From assembly GCA_009785215.1 (NCBI GenBank), contig WQWU01000009.1, positions 1 to 53,319 on the forward strand: 53,319 nucleotides of DNA. Direction: 5' to 3'. The translations under genes and the position numbers were made by a program. Below, in pieces: positions 1 through 6,959 of the stretch. Source of the stretch: Treponema sp. Its GTDB lineage: Bacteria > Spirochaetota > Spirochaetia > Treponematales > Breznakiellaceae. Numbering within the stretch: the first letter of the stretch is position 1; each line of letters begins with the position of its first letter. The notes below the pieces were generated by a model. That model worked only from the letters and a program-made list of their open reading frames with translations. It was not told where the DNA came from and did no database searches.

Positions 1-711
1 AAAGCTATTCTGGAACGAATGGATTTGGTAAACAATGGTCTTAGTCAGGTGGCTTTTAATCAAACTGCAGATCAAAAAACTTTTCTTCGCATAGATGTAA
101 GTGATCGGCAATTACCTGAGGTTCGGGAATTTATACAAGGCATTAAACAGGTTTTAAGCCATGCCTGGAGTGAAGACAGTGAAAATGCCGAAGAGCGATT
201 TGCCGCGCTTCGCAAGCTAGTAGAACGCCTTTCAAGTCAGGATCCGGAGCAAAAACGCTGGCGTGAGTCTGTGCTTGATGTTCGCCAACATGTTGAATTT
301 ATCGGACGTGAAATTGATGAAAGCGGTGTCGAAGTTGAAATTTACCGCAGCGGAGCAGGTAAATCCGGCGGACAGCGCCAAAAACTTGCCACAACTTGTT
401 TGGCTGCAGCATTGCGTTATCAGCTTGGCGGAAACGATCATGGCGTTCCCATGTATGCTCCAGTTGTTCTTGATGAAGCATTTGACAAAGCAGATAATGA
501 GTTCACTGCGCTTGCAATGAATATTTTTAACAACTTTGGTTTTCAGATGATCGTTGCAACACCCCTTAGATCTGTGATGACACTTGAGCCGTTCATTGGA
601 GGCGCCTGCTTTGTCGATATTAAGGATCGATTTACATCTAGTGTTTTACTTATTGAATATGACAACGAACATCAGCGTCTTAATCTCCCGGCAGGCTCGC
701 AAGGAAGTTAA
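1..711 (+). CDS. jetC: Wadjet subunit JetC, SMC-like ATPase (C-terminal part, cut by window edge)
   Basis: Only the last 237 or so codons are present; the frame is open from base 1, so the start lies outside the window. The visible part is the C-terminal half of an ABC/SMC ATPase head: an ABC signature SGGQRQ at about 371-388 and a Walker B/D-loop with VVLDEAFDKAD at about 463-495, followed by the typical ATP-head end. In Wadjet type I systems JetC is the SMC-like motor that, with kleisin JetA and KITE JetB, extrudes loops of plasmid DNA. The assignment rests on this head plus the downstream jetD, separated by 2 bases. jetA and jetB should lie to the left of the window. A generic SbcC/MukB-like ATPase would be the alternative, but the jetD neighbour makes that unlikely. 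Confidence 0.85.
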   Translation, partial: KAILERMDLVNNGLSQVAFNQTADQKTFLRIDVSDRQLPEVREFIQGIKQVLSHAWSEDSENAEERFAALRKLVERLSSQDPEQKRWRESVLDVRQHVEFIGREIDESGVEVEIYRSGAGKSGGQRQKLATTCLAAALRYQLGGNDHGVPMYAPVVLDEAFDKADNEFTALAMNIFNNFGFQMIVATPLRSVMTLEPFIGGACFVDIKDRFTSSVLLIEYDNEHQRLNLPAGSQGS

Positions 712-713
712 TA

Positions 714-1886
714 ATGAAACATCCAGACGATGTTCGAGAAATTTTAAAGCGTAAATTTCAAAACAACCGCAAAGAATGGCTAAAGGCGCTTATACCTGGC
801 AATGCAGAGGTTTCATGGCCGCTGGAAATAAACTTGAGTGTTCCAAAAGAGCAAGATGTTTTGAGGCAGCCAGATGCGGTGCGAGCTTGGATTTCTATGT
901 GGAGAAAGAGGCAGGGTAATGGATCTCTGATTTGGACAGAGCGTCGTTGGCGTTCGCTTGGAACACAAAGTGTTCCGCATAAGCTGATATTGAAAAGCCC
1001 AAATGATATTGTCTCATGGATTGGCGAAACGGCAAGATGGTTACGCGTTGTCGAACGATATAAATTGTTAGTTCAACGTTGGTCTACATTGCTTGATGTA
1101 ACGCTAAGGTACTTTAATGTTTTAGCTGATTATGATGATGCAGATTTTTTACGTCTTTGTGATATGTTATCCTGGATAGAAAAAAATCCCAATTCTAATC
1201 TTTACATTCGGCAAATATCGGTCGCTGGTATCGACAGTAAATGGCTGGAATCGCGTAAAAGTATTGTCTGCGATCTGGTTACGGCGATTCTGGGAGATCA
1301 ATCAGGAGAACTGGATTTTTATAAACGCTGCGGCTTGAAACCGTTACCGCAATTAATTCGTATACGTATTTTAGATCCTTGTTTAAGAAAACATTTTGGC
1401 GGACTTGGAGATATATCCGCACCTTTGGAAGAAGCAGCTGCTCTTGATATAACACCTGTAAATGTATTCATTATTGAAAATATTCAAACCGGACTTGCCT
1501 TTGAAGCTTTGGCAAACACTGTCGTGATCATGGGATTGGGATATGGTGTTGATGTTTTGGGAAAGATCCACTGGCTAAAAAACGCGCGATGTTTTTATTG
1601 GGGAGACATAGATACTCACGGTTTTGCAATTTTAAATCGCGGCAGAACATACCTGCCCAATTTGGAGTCAGTGCTCATGGACGAAACAACACTCTTGAAT
1701 CATCGGGAGTTATGGGTAGAGGAAACAACACAGCTTGCCTCGGCAGAGCTGTCGATGCTCACCGATGCAGAGCAAAAAGTTTTTCAATCACTTAAGAGCA
1801 ATGTCTGGGGGCAGAAAGTGCGTTTGGAGCAAGAACGAATTTGCTGGGATGCGGCAGTAATTGCATTTCAGGAAAATCTGTTTTAA
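714..1886 (+). CDS. jetD: Wadjet subunit JetD, DUF3322/DUF2220 Toprim nuclease
   Basis: A 390-residue protein with an N-terminal DUF3322-type region (about 1-190) and a C-terminal DUF2220 region that resembles the Toprim fold of topoisomerase VI/Spo11. The Toprim acidic residues can be read as IIENIQT (about 251-257) and WGDIDTHG (about 296-303). In characterised Wadjet systems JetD is the nuclease that cleaves small circular DNA after JetABC loop extrusion. The gene follows jetC with a 2-base gap, the usual order. Length is normal and no damage is visible, so the system is probably intact if jetAB are present upstream. Function is inferred from family and gene order. Confidence 0.9.
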   Translation: MKHPDDVREILKRKFQNNRKEWLKALIPGNAEVSWPLEINLSVPKEQDVLRQPDAVRAWISMWRKRQGNGSLIWTERRWRSLGTQSVPHKLILKSPNDIVSWIGETARWLRVVERYKLLVQRWSTLLDVTLRYFNVLADYDDADFLRLCDMLSWIEKNPNSNLYIRQISVAGIDSKWLESRKSIVCDLVTAILGDQSGELDFYKRCGLKPLPQLIRIRILDPCLRKHFGGLGDISAPLEEAAALDITPVNVFIIENIQTGLAFEALANTVVIMGLGYGVDVLGKIHWLKNARCFYWGDIDTHGFAILNRGRTYLPNLESVLMDETTLLNHRELWVEETTQLASAELSMLTDAEQKVFQSLKSNVWGQKVRLEQERICWDAAVIAFQENLF

Positions 1887-1910
1887 TTTATGGTTTTAAT
1901 ACATGATGAG

Positions 1911-1935
1911 ATTCTCTACACACAGTGTAGAGAAT
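1911..1935. terminator. Perfect hairpin between convergent jetD and the radical SAM gene
   Basis: An 11-bp perfect inverted repeat (arms ATTCTCTACAC and GTGTAGAGAAT) with a 3-base loop sits in the 90-base gap between two convergent genes. There is no clear T-run on either side, so it may be a weak bidirectional terminator or an mRNA 3'-end protecting structure. Confidence 0.45.
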
Positions 1936-1976
1936 TGAACTGGTCGCATATTCAGCAGGTTTTATCTGTTTAATTC

Positions 1977-2978
1977 TTAAACATCAAACTCAGGGCAGCT
2001 CCTATTCGATTCTCTTAGCCTTTGTCGCCATTTATAAACATCTCCGGTTTTTCCTTCCCAGTAATCCTTAAAATTTCCGGTTAGCAAATCAAAACCTTTT
2101 AATTTTCCTGATTGTTCCATAAAAGAACAATGATAATAGACTCCATCAACATTGGAATATGCTGAAAAGCAGGAAGCCTCGCAGGGTTCCACCATTTGTT
2201 GAAGAATGTTCAGAAGTTCTTTTTTAATAAATTTTTCGTTCGCCATTTTTGAGATAACATAAAAAAACTTGTTTGCCTGACAGGAGTCAAATCCCAGTCC
2301 AATATTTTTTGCAAAAGCAGTTTTTATTAGATTTTCAAATTTCTCACCTGATAGTTTTGTGAAGCCAGTTTTTGCACGTCCGCATTGCTTTAATCCAAGA
2401 AGCACAATTGCATTAACATAATTAAATCTGTTGTCTGAATTTAAAAGCTCGATAAGTTTAAGAGCTTCACCATAGGTTTCCTCTGCAATCATGAAATGGA
2501 TATTGATTTGAGCAAGTTTGCTATTATTTTCGTTTTTCAAGTATGTTAATTTTTGCACGGTGTCAGTTAGAACATCGAAAGAGCCGTGATAGGACACGGC
2601 ACATCCGCCAAACTTGGATGCAATCATTTTGGCATTATAATCGTCAAGCTGTGCCACAGTGCCGTTTGGAACGATATGGTTCTCTCGCAAGTAATCACAC
2701 ATCGCCCACAGGTCGGGATTTTCTGATGCTGTTGAGCCCAAACCAAAGGCTACTTGTGCAAGTTGGGAATTGTAATTGATTTTTTTTATTACTGTTTTAA
2801 ATGCCTCCAAGGACATGTTCTTTCCATTCGGTGTATTGCTTTTATAACAATATTGGCAGTGTTTTCCGTCAACACCATGACATATGTCAGTTATCTCTAT
2901 GTCTAAAATCTCAGGACCAAATAGACTCATTTCTGGGTCTTTAATCGTTTCTTTCGTTTTTCCCCAACGAGCGAACAT
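1977..2978 (-). CDS. Radical SAM protein with unusual CX7CX2C cluster motif; start region damaged or non-canonical
   Basis: From the ATG at 2978 the product is 333 residues. An N-terminal EILDIEITDIC segment leads into C33, C41 and C44, a CX7CX2C variant of the radical SAM [4Fe-4S] motif (usual form CX3CX2C). The C-terminal part carries more cysteines (VEPCEASC, VYYHCSF and a last SCPEF), which could bind an auxiliary cluster as in SPASM or twitch domains. The reading frame stays open another 40 codons upstream to 3098 with protein-like content (a KIFRSDNYNYDFRF segment), so 2978 is probably not the true start. The frame's only upstream ATG, at 3102-3104, is followed directly by TAA. It lies 7 bases after the SNSSSSSF gene. 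Substrate is unknown; a peptide-modifying role is only a guess from the neighbour. Confidence 0.7.
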   Translation of the reverse strand: MFARWGKTKETIKDPEMSLFGPEILDIEITDICHGVDGKHCQYCYKSNTPNGKNMSLEAFKTVIKKINYNSQLAQVAFGLGSTASENPDLWAMCDYLRENHIVPNGTVAQLDDYNAKMIASKFGGCAVSYHGSFDVLTDTVQKLTYLKNENNSKLAQINIHFMIAEETYGEALKLIELLNSDNRFNYVNAIVLLGLKQCGRAKTGFTKLSGEKFENLIKTAFAKNIGLGFDSCQANKFFYVISKMANEKFIKKELLNILQQMVEPCEASCFSAYSNVDGVYYHCSFMEQSGKLKGFDLLTGNFKDYWEGKTGDVYKWRQRLRESNRSCPEFDV

Positions 2979-3104
2979 ACCATCAGAAAATCTGAAATCA
3001 TAGTTGTAATTATCAGATCTGAATATTTTCCATAGTTCACCTTGTTTGTCTTTTTTTAGGTATATTTTAAAATCGGATGATTGCTTAAAGGTTTTAATTT
3101 ACAT
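2979..3104 (-). other. Upstream coding extension of the radical SAM gene with ATG-TAA at its head
   Basis: On the minus strand a TAAGG ribosome-binding sequence overlapping the stop of the previous gene is followed by ATG (3102-3104), an in-frame TAA (3099-3101), then ATT and 39 further sense codons that run into the radical SAM protein. Either a point mutation (for example AAA to TAA at codon 2) has broken the gene, or translation begins at the ATT at 3096-3098 or at the internal ATG at 2978. Confidence 0.6.
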
Positions 3105-3111
3105 GACCGCC

Positions 3112-3426
3112 TTAATTAGCTTTTTCATCCTCGTTTTCATATTCATCCCACTCTCCATGCCAGTCACTTTCATCAAACTCAATGTGTTCTTTTCTTACTC
3201 CAAGTTTATTATGTATATAGGCAATCAGATTAAAGTTATCCATTATTGTAAAACCCTCTATTGTTTCTTCGGTTTCAGTGATTTCCCAATAGCCATCATC
3301 GGCATATGCCATTCCGCATGTAACATGGTTTTTAATTTCATCAATTTGTGATTGCGACAAATAATGTTTCTTGATTACAAAGGAACTTGAACTGCTGTTT
3401 GATACAAAGCCACATCTAATTTTCAT
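3112..3426 (-). CDS. Small protein with N-terminal FVSNSSSSSF motif, function unknown
   Basis: A 104-residue protein. The start at 3426 is chosen over a longer frame (to 3474) because an AAGGAAAG ribosome-binding site lies 8 bases before it and the protein then begins MKIRCGFVSNSSSSSFVI. This start motif (a few basic residues, G-F, then SNSSSSSF) is one I recognise from many unrelated-looking uncharacterised bacterial and phage proteins. The rest is acidic, ending in a DE-rich tail, with single cysteines at about 5 and 54. No membrane segment or known domain is visible. It lies between a 55-residue protein gene and a radical SAM gene, all on the minus strand, suggesting one transcript. It could be a substrate of the radical SAM enzyme, but nothing in the sequence proves it. 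Confidence 0.65.
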   Translation of the reverse strand: MKIRCGFVSNSSSSSFVIKKHYLSQSQIDEIKNHVTCGMAYADDGYWEITETEETIEGFTIMDNFNLIAYIHNKLGVRKEHIEFDESDWHGEWDEYENEDEKAN

Positions 3427-3461
3427 ATTTATTACTTTCCTTACAATTTTATTAGGTAATC

Positions 3462-3629
3462 CTATATTACCCATTTAATATCCATAGTCTCATTTTCAAC
3501 AAAAGCAATTTCCTTACTTTCTCTCTCAATTACACATCCGCAAACTTCACCCTCATAACCTCTTATAGTTAAACCGTTATCTTTCAATAATCCAACTATT
3601 TTTATTATTGTTTCTTTCTCGTTATTCAT
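3462..3629 (-). CDS. 55-residue hypothetical protein, first gene of the SNSSSSSF operon
   Basis: A short frame starting at ATG 3627-3629 (MNNEKETIIKIVGLLK...) and ending with TAG at 3462-3464. The sequence looks like a compact alpha/beta protein: an amphipathic first helix, then LTIRGYEGEVCGCVI and a final strand. A CGC pair sits near residue 30-32. A weak AGG-type ribosome binding sequence precedes the ATG and a promoter is predicted at 3692-3720. Stop is 35 bases before the next gene on the same strand. I recognise no family; coding potential rests on composition and gene spacing. Confidence 0.5.
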   Translation of the reverse strand: MNNEKETIIKIVGLLKDNGLTIRGYEGEVCGCVIERESKEIAFVENETMDIKWVI

Positions 3630-3691
3630 AGTTTTTACCTACTCATTATTTTAATCAATTTCCATATCTTGTGATCGGTCAATAAGGGTAT

Positions 3692-3720
3692 ATATTATAT
3701 TCTAAAAACATGATAATCAA
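3692..3720 (-). promoter_or_regulatory. Predicted sigma-70 promoter for the small minus-strand operon
   Basis: Read on the minus strand: TTGATT (3715-3720), a 17-base spacer, then TAATAT (3692-3697), overlapping an exact TATAAT (3694-3699). It lies about 63 bases before the 55-residue gene. The rest of the gap 3630-3823 shows only a weak CAGCTTT/AAAGCTG inverted repeat near 3750-3777. Confidence 0.5.
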
Positions 3721-3823
3721 TTTTTGCCATTGTAGGTTGACCTCAGCCCAGCTTTTTATAAATTGCCGGAAAGCTGAAAGTTGTTAATTTCTTATACCAC
3801 AATGACTTACAATGCTTCTATTC

Positions 3824-3897
3824 TGGAGCTAAGGGGAATTGAACCCCTGGCCTCTTGAATGCCATTCAAGCGCTCTAGCCAACTGAGCTACAGCCCC
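3824..3897 (-). tRNA. tRNA-Ala (anticodon GGC)
   Basis: A complete cloverleaf on the minus strand: 7-bp acceptor stem, D arm GCTC/GAGC, anticodon stem CTTGA/TCAAG with loop ATGGCAT (anticodon GGC), T arm AGGGG/CCCCT with TTCAATT loop, discriminator A. The acceptor stem shows the G3-U70 wobble pair that defines alanine tRNAs. CCA is not encoded. It lies 50 bases behind rlmB on the same strand. Confidence 0.95.
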
Positions 3898-3947
3898 GTA
3901 AGTTTCTTTACTCTACAAAATTAGCAGGTTTATGTCAACCTGCGGTT

Positions 3948-4712
3948 TTATTTCCTGCTCATCTGCCTTCTTATGTCATACAACAGAATTCCTGCTGCAA
4001 CAGAAACATTTAACGAATCAATTCTTCCGGACGAAGGTATTCCTACAAAGCCGTCGCACTTTTCGTAAATTAGACGCGAAATACCGCTTCCTTCGCTTCC
4101 CAGGACAAGCGCTGTTCTGCCTTTTAAATCTTTTTTATAAACAGGTTCGCCATCCATATCTGCTCCATAAATCCAAAAATCTGCATCCTTAAGATTTTCC
4201 ATAGCGCGGACAAGATTGGGAGTCTCTGCCTGAGGAACCCAGGAAACAGCGCCTGCCGATGTTTGTGAAATTACTGCAGCATGTTTAGCGCTGCGGCGGC
4301 TGCGGCTGATTACCAAATCTACAGCAAACTGATCGCAGCTGCGGAGAATAGCGCCGTAATTGTGCGGGTCTGTAATTTCATCAAGAATTAAAACAAGTAC
4401 ATTTTTTTTATCACCCAATTCTTCAATAAAGTTTTCAAGACTGATATCTGCGCTGTTGCCGCCGCCTGCGCCGCCGCCGCCGTAAATGTGATCTGAAACA
4501 AACATGGCTATTCCGCGGTTATCGGGAGCGAGATTTTCTAAATCGAATACGCCTGTTCGTTCAATCCGGATCTTGTTGTTAATTGCAAGTGAAACAATTT
4601 CTTTTGCGCGCGGCCCTGCTTTTGCAACAAGTAAAGGCCCGCAAGATAAGCCGCTGGCTTTACTCGATTTAATCATTTCTTCAATTGCATGAAATCCCGT
4701 TAAATACGCCAT
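3948..4712 (-). CDS. rlmB: 23S rRNA 2'-O-ribose methyltransferase, TrmH/RlmB family
   Basis: A SPOUT-superfamily methyltransferase that would methylate a ribose of 23S rRNA (G2251 in E. coli). The N-terminal L30-like substrate domain starts MAYLTGFHAIEEM. The SPOUT domain shows the three family motifs: LDEITDPHNYGAILRS, LVLGSEGSGIS and IDSLNVSVAAGI, which build the knotted SAM site. A glycine-rich linker (YGGGGAGGG, near 4456-4485) joins the two domains where a flexible linker is expected. The start at 4712 is preferred to 4721 because GGATGG lies 5 bases before it, giving 254 residues. The gene is 22 bases after the DUF2156 gene and likely in its operon. Confidence 0.88.
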   Translation of the reverse strand: MAYLTGFHAIEEMIKSSKASGLSCGPLLVAKAGPRAKEIVSLAINNKIRIERTGVFDLENLAPDNRGIAMFVSDHIYGGGGAGGGNSADISLENFIEELGDKKNVLVLILDEITDPHNYGAILRSCDQFAVDLVISRSRRSAKHAAVISQTSAGAVSWVPQAETPNLVRAMENLKDADFWIYGADMDGEPVYKKDLKGRTALVLGSEGSGISRLIYEKCDGFVGIPSSGRIDSLNVSVAAGILLYDIRRQMSRK

Positions 4713-4734
4713 ATGAACCATCCAAATAATTTAA

Positions 4735-5655
4735 TTAAACATATCTTGCTGTATATTTTCTCACAAAATCACAAGGACGATAAGTCATCTTTGCCTGGCG
4801 TAAACCTTCATTGCCCAAATCCTGTTCACGGTTTATAAGTGAGAAAAAATTAGGCAATGACGCGGCAAACGATTTGTTTACAAATTGATATATACCCCTG
4901 TATTCATCAATTGCTTTTTCAAAATGAACGGCAAACATCTTTCCTCTTGAAAGGCTTTCTCCAAGGCAATACGCGGCAGGTTTACCATCAATATAAAAAA
5001 CTGAGCCTCTCAAAGTTAGAGTATCAAAAAGCTCCAATGCTTCTTTTGCAGCTTTATAATCACCGTCATCACCTCCGTTTCTGGCGGAAGAATCAATACG
5101 CCATTGCTCTAAAATCTTTAAAGCATCCGGAATCAGATTGGAAGTCATAACCATTTGTTCATGATTGGGATAAGTATTTAAAAAATTATTTACATGATTT
5201 TTCTTTTTATGGAATTTTTTTCCGGCTAATTCCGCCAAATCCCGCCTATTATAAAGATAATCAAAATTATTTCTGTCTTCCGATACTTCTACGCCGTCTT
5301 TTTTTAATTCTTCTAAAATATTTTTTTCCTGGCATTCTTTTAGAATTGTTTCAGAAATATTTTTCCAGTAATTATGGGTTTTAAATAATTCTTTTATTAA
5401 ACCGGTATCCGGCGCACAGCAGGGAGTCATAAAAAAAGTTTTTTCTCCATCCTGATCTGGCTGCACTCCGGAAATAATAAAACCGCCGTTTTCTCCTTCG
5501 CGGGAAATCTGATAATTGTATTTTTTGCGGAACAGATAAAGCCCGGAAAAAGTAAATTCGGAAACACCGTCAAAAGTAAGGGAAAGCCTTGGGTGTAAAA
5601 TTTCTTTAAGACTAACATCCAGAGGAACAAAATCGGGGTAACATGGCACTTTCAT
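4735..5655 (-). CDS. DUF2156 protein, similar to the C-terminal domain of lysyl-phosphatidylglycerol synthase
   Basis: A 306-residue soluble protein of the DUF2156/LPG_synthase_C family with a double GNAT-like fold. The recognisable block is DYLYNRRDLAELAGKKFHKK followed by NHVNNF, with later GSVFYIDGKPAAYCLGE and a Y-(R/K)GIYQFVNK segment. In MprF the same fold moves an amino acid from tRNA to phosphatidylglycerol, but stand-alone members have no established substrate and this one has no membrane segments. ATG overlaps the stop of the AI-2E permease gene by 4 bases, so the two are translationally coupled. An acyl- or aminoacyl-transferase role is plausible but unproven. Confidence 0.8.
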   Translation of the reverse strand: MKVPCYPDFVPLDVSLKEILHPRLSLTFDGVSEFTFSGLYLFRKKYNYQISREGENGGFIISGVQPDQDGEKTFFMTPCCAPDTGLIKELFKTHNYWKNISETILKECQEKNILEELKKDGVEVSEDRNNFDYLYNRRDLAELAGKKFHKKKNHVNNFLNTYPNHEQMVMTSNLIPDALKILEQWRIDSSARNGGDDGDYKAAKEALELFDTLTLRGSVFYIDGKPAAYCLGESLSRGKMFAVHFEKAIDEYRGIYQFVNKSFAASLPNFFSLINREQDLGNEGLRQAKMTYRPCDFVRKYTARYV

Positions 5656-6767
5656 GATTGTGTTTCGTTTTTATCATGCTCCGTTTTTTTTGCCATGACA
5701 GATTTACGCGAACCTATCAATATGGACACCGGCTCCATAATGGGAATGTATTCGCAGACAATTTTGATAATTACAGTCATGGGAACTGCAAGAAGCATTC
5801 CTGCAAATCCCCAAATATAACCCCAAATAGAAAGCGAAACAAGAATAATTAAAGGAGAAATCCCGACATGATCCCCGATAATTTTTGGATCAAGGATATT
5901 ACTAAGAATTAGGTTTACAATTAATATTACAGCTACTACAAAAATTACAGGGCCTGGCTCCGGCCAGAACTGAAGCAATGCAAAAAGTGATATTACAACA
6001 CCGGCGGCAATACTGCCAAGCGTTGGAATAAAATTCATAAGAAATTGAATTACACCCCAGACAATGGCAAACTCTAGTCCAATAAGATAAAAAGCGACAG
6101 AGTAAATAATACCGTTTGCAAGAGAGAATAAAAACTTTGCGCCCAAGTATCGTGAAATCTGATTTATTATTTCATTTCCCATGTTATCGATGCGTTCTAT
6201 GCGGTTTTCAAATGCAGTTATCAGTTTTTCCCTAAAAAACCCTGCTTCAAAAAGGAAAAATATAGTGAATAAAACAACCAAAACCGCGCTTGATGCAAAT
6301 TGAAAAGAAATATTAGACAGCGAAATAGTCGCGTCTCGGACAAAACTGCGGATAGCTTCCTGATCCCACAGATTCTGCCAAATGCTTAAAGCTTCGTCAT
6401 TTGGAAGATCGAACAAACTGGCAGCCCAGTCGTATATAAGTTTAAAACGAATTTCATAATGATTTTCATTTGCCTGAAATTGTTCAAAAATCATTTTTCC
6501 GGATGTAAAAAGAACCATGCCAAAAAGGTACATTCCCGAAACAATAATAGTAACAACTAAAAAAATTGAAATTGTGCGGGGGCATTTTATATTATCCAGT
6601 ATTTTTATCAGCGGAAACATTACAAACGCAAGTAACGCCGAAATGGTAAAAGGCAGGATAACAGTAGACGCTATTTTTAATACAGCAGCGGCAATAATAA
6701 TGCAAATGAATACCATCATAAAAAAAAGAGCGCGGCCGGAATGAAATGTTCTAAAAACTTTGTTCAT
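5652..6767 (-). CDS. AI-2E family transporter (UPF0118 permease)
   Basis: A 371-residue polytopic membrane protein with about seven or eight hydrophobic segments: two at the N-terminus (about 12-55), one near 65-85, one near 155-175, and a C-terminal cluster (about 210-350). The segment LMNFIPTLGSIAAGVV and the later NILDPKIIGDHVGISPLIIL are typical of family PF01594. Members export small molecules or act as Na+/H+ antiporters; the AI-2 name does not prove quorum signalling. First gene of a likely operon with the DUF2156 protein and rlmB. The 190 bases before it hold a predicted opposite-strand RNA. Confidence 0.88.
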   Translation of the reverse strand: MNKVFRTFHSGRALFFMMVFICIIIAAAVLKIASTVILPFTISALLAFVMFPLIKILDNIKCPRTISIFLVVTIIVSGMYLFGMVLFTSGKMIFEQFQANENHYEIRFKLIYDWAASLFDLPNDEALSIWQNLWDQEAIRSFVRDATISLSNISFQFASSAVLVVLFTIFFLFEAGFFREKLITAFENRIERIDNMGNEIINQISRYLGAKFLFSLANGIIYSVAFYLIGLEFAIVWGVIQFLMNFIPTLGSIAAGVVISLFALLQFWPEPGPVIFVVAVILIVNLILSNILDPKIIGDHVGISPLIILVSLSIWGYIWGFAGMLLAVPMTVIIKIVCEYIPIMEPVSILIGSRKSVMAKKTEHDKNETQS

Positions 6768-6810
6768 ATATTCAGTATGTCATAAATCCGGGTGATAGAC
6801 AAGAAAGTCC

Positions 6811-6839
6811 TTGCCCCCGGTAACAGAAATTACTATGTT
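6811..6839 (+). promoter_or_regulatory. Predicted promoter of the small RNA
   Basis: TTGCCC (6811-6816), exactly 17 bases, TATGTT (6834-6839), each 4/6 to sigma-70 consensus. The start point would fall near 6846. Confidence 0.4.
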
Positions 6840-6845
6840 TATATA

Positions 6846-6959
6846 GACTGATGCTGCGTCTGGATACAATATCCAAGCTGATGAGCATTTTGTGTTTGTA
6901 CTTGGTGCACATCAGAGCCTCCCGGGTTTCCTCACCTCCTTTTCCCGGGGGGTTTTTTT
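6846..6959 (+). ncRNA. Predicted small RNA with an anti-Shine-Dalgarno sequence in its terminator loop
   Basis: This plus-strand stretch lies between two minus-strand genes and has no frame of its own. It shows three successive hairpins: TGGATA-caa-TATCCA (6861-6875); CTGATG/CATCAG extended by GCA/TGC around an A-A mismatch (6878-6915); and a 9-bp GC-rich terminator stem (6918-6926 with 6944-6952) followed by seven T. The 17-base terminator loop contains TCACCTCCTTT (6932-6942), identical to the conserved 3' tail of 16S rRNA that pairs with ribosome binding sites. Such a loop could bind AAGGAGGTGA-type sites in mRNAs, as C-rich loops do in several known sRNAs. RNA existence is predicted from structure and position only. 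Confidence 0.55.
6918..6959 (+). terminator. Rho-independent terminator of the predicted small RNA
   Basis: Stem CCTCCCGGG with CCCGGGGGG (one G-T pair), 17-base loop, then T7. The T-run is only on the plus-strand side; its last bases overlap the stop codon of the minus-strand gene at 6958. Confidence 0.75.

Noticed and set aside
3046-3351. 101-residue plus-strand frame rich in hydrophobic residues
   Set aside because: Antisense to the SNSSSSSF gene, whose ribosome binding site and motif make the minus strand the coding one.
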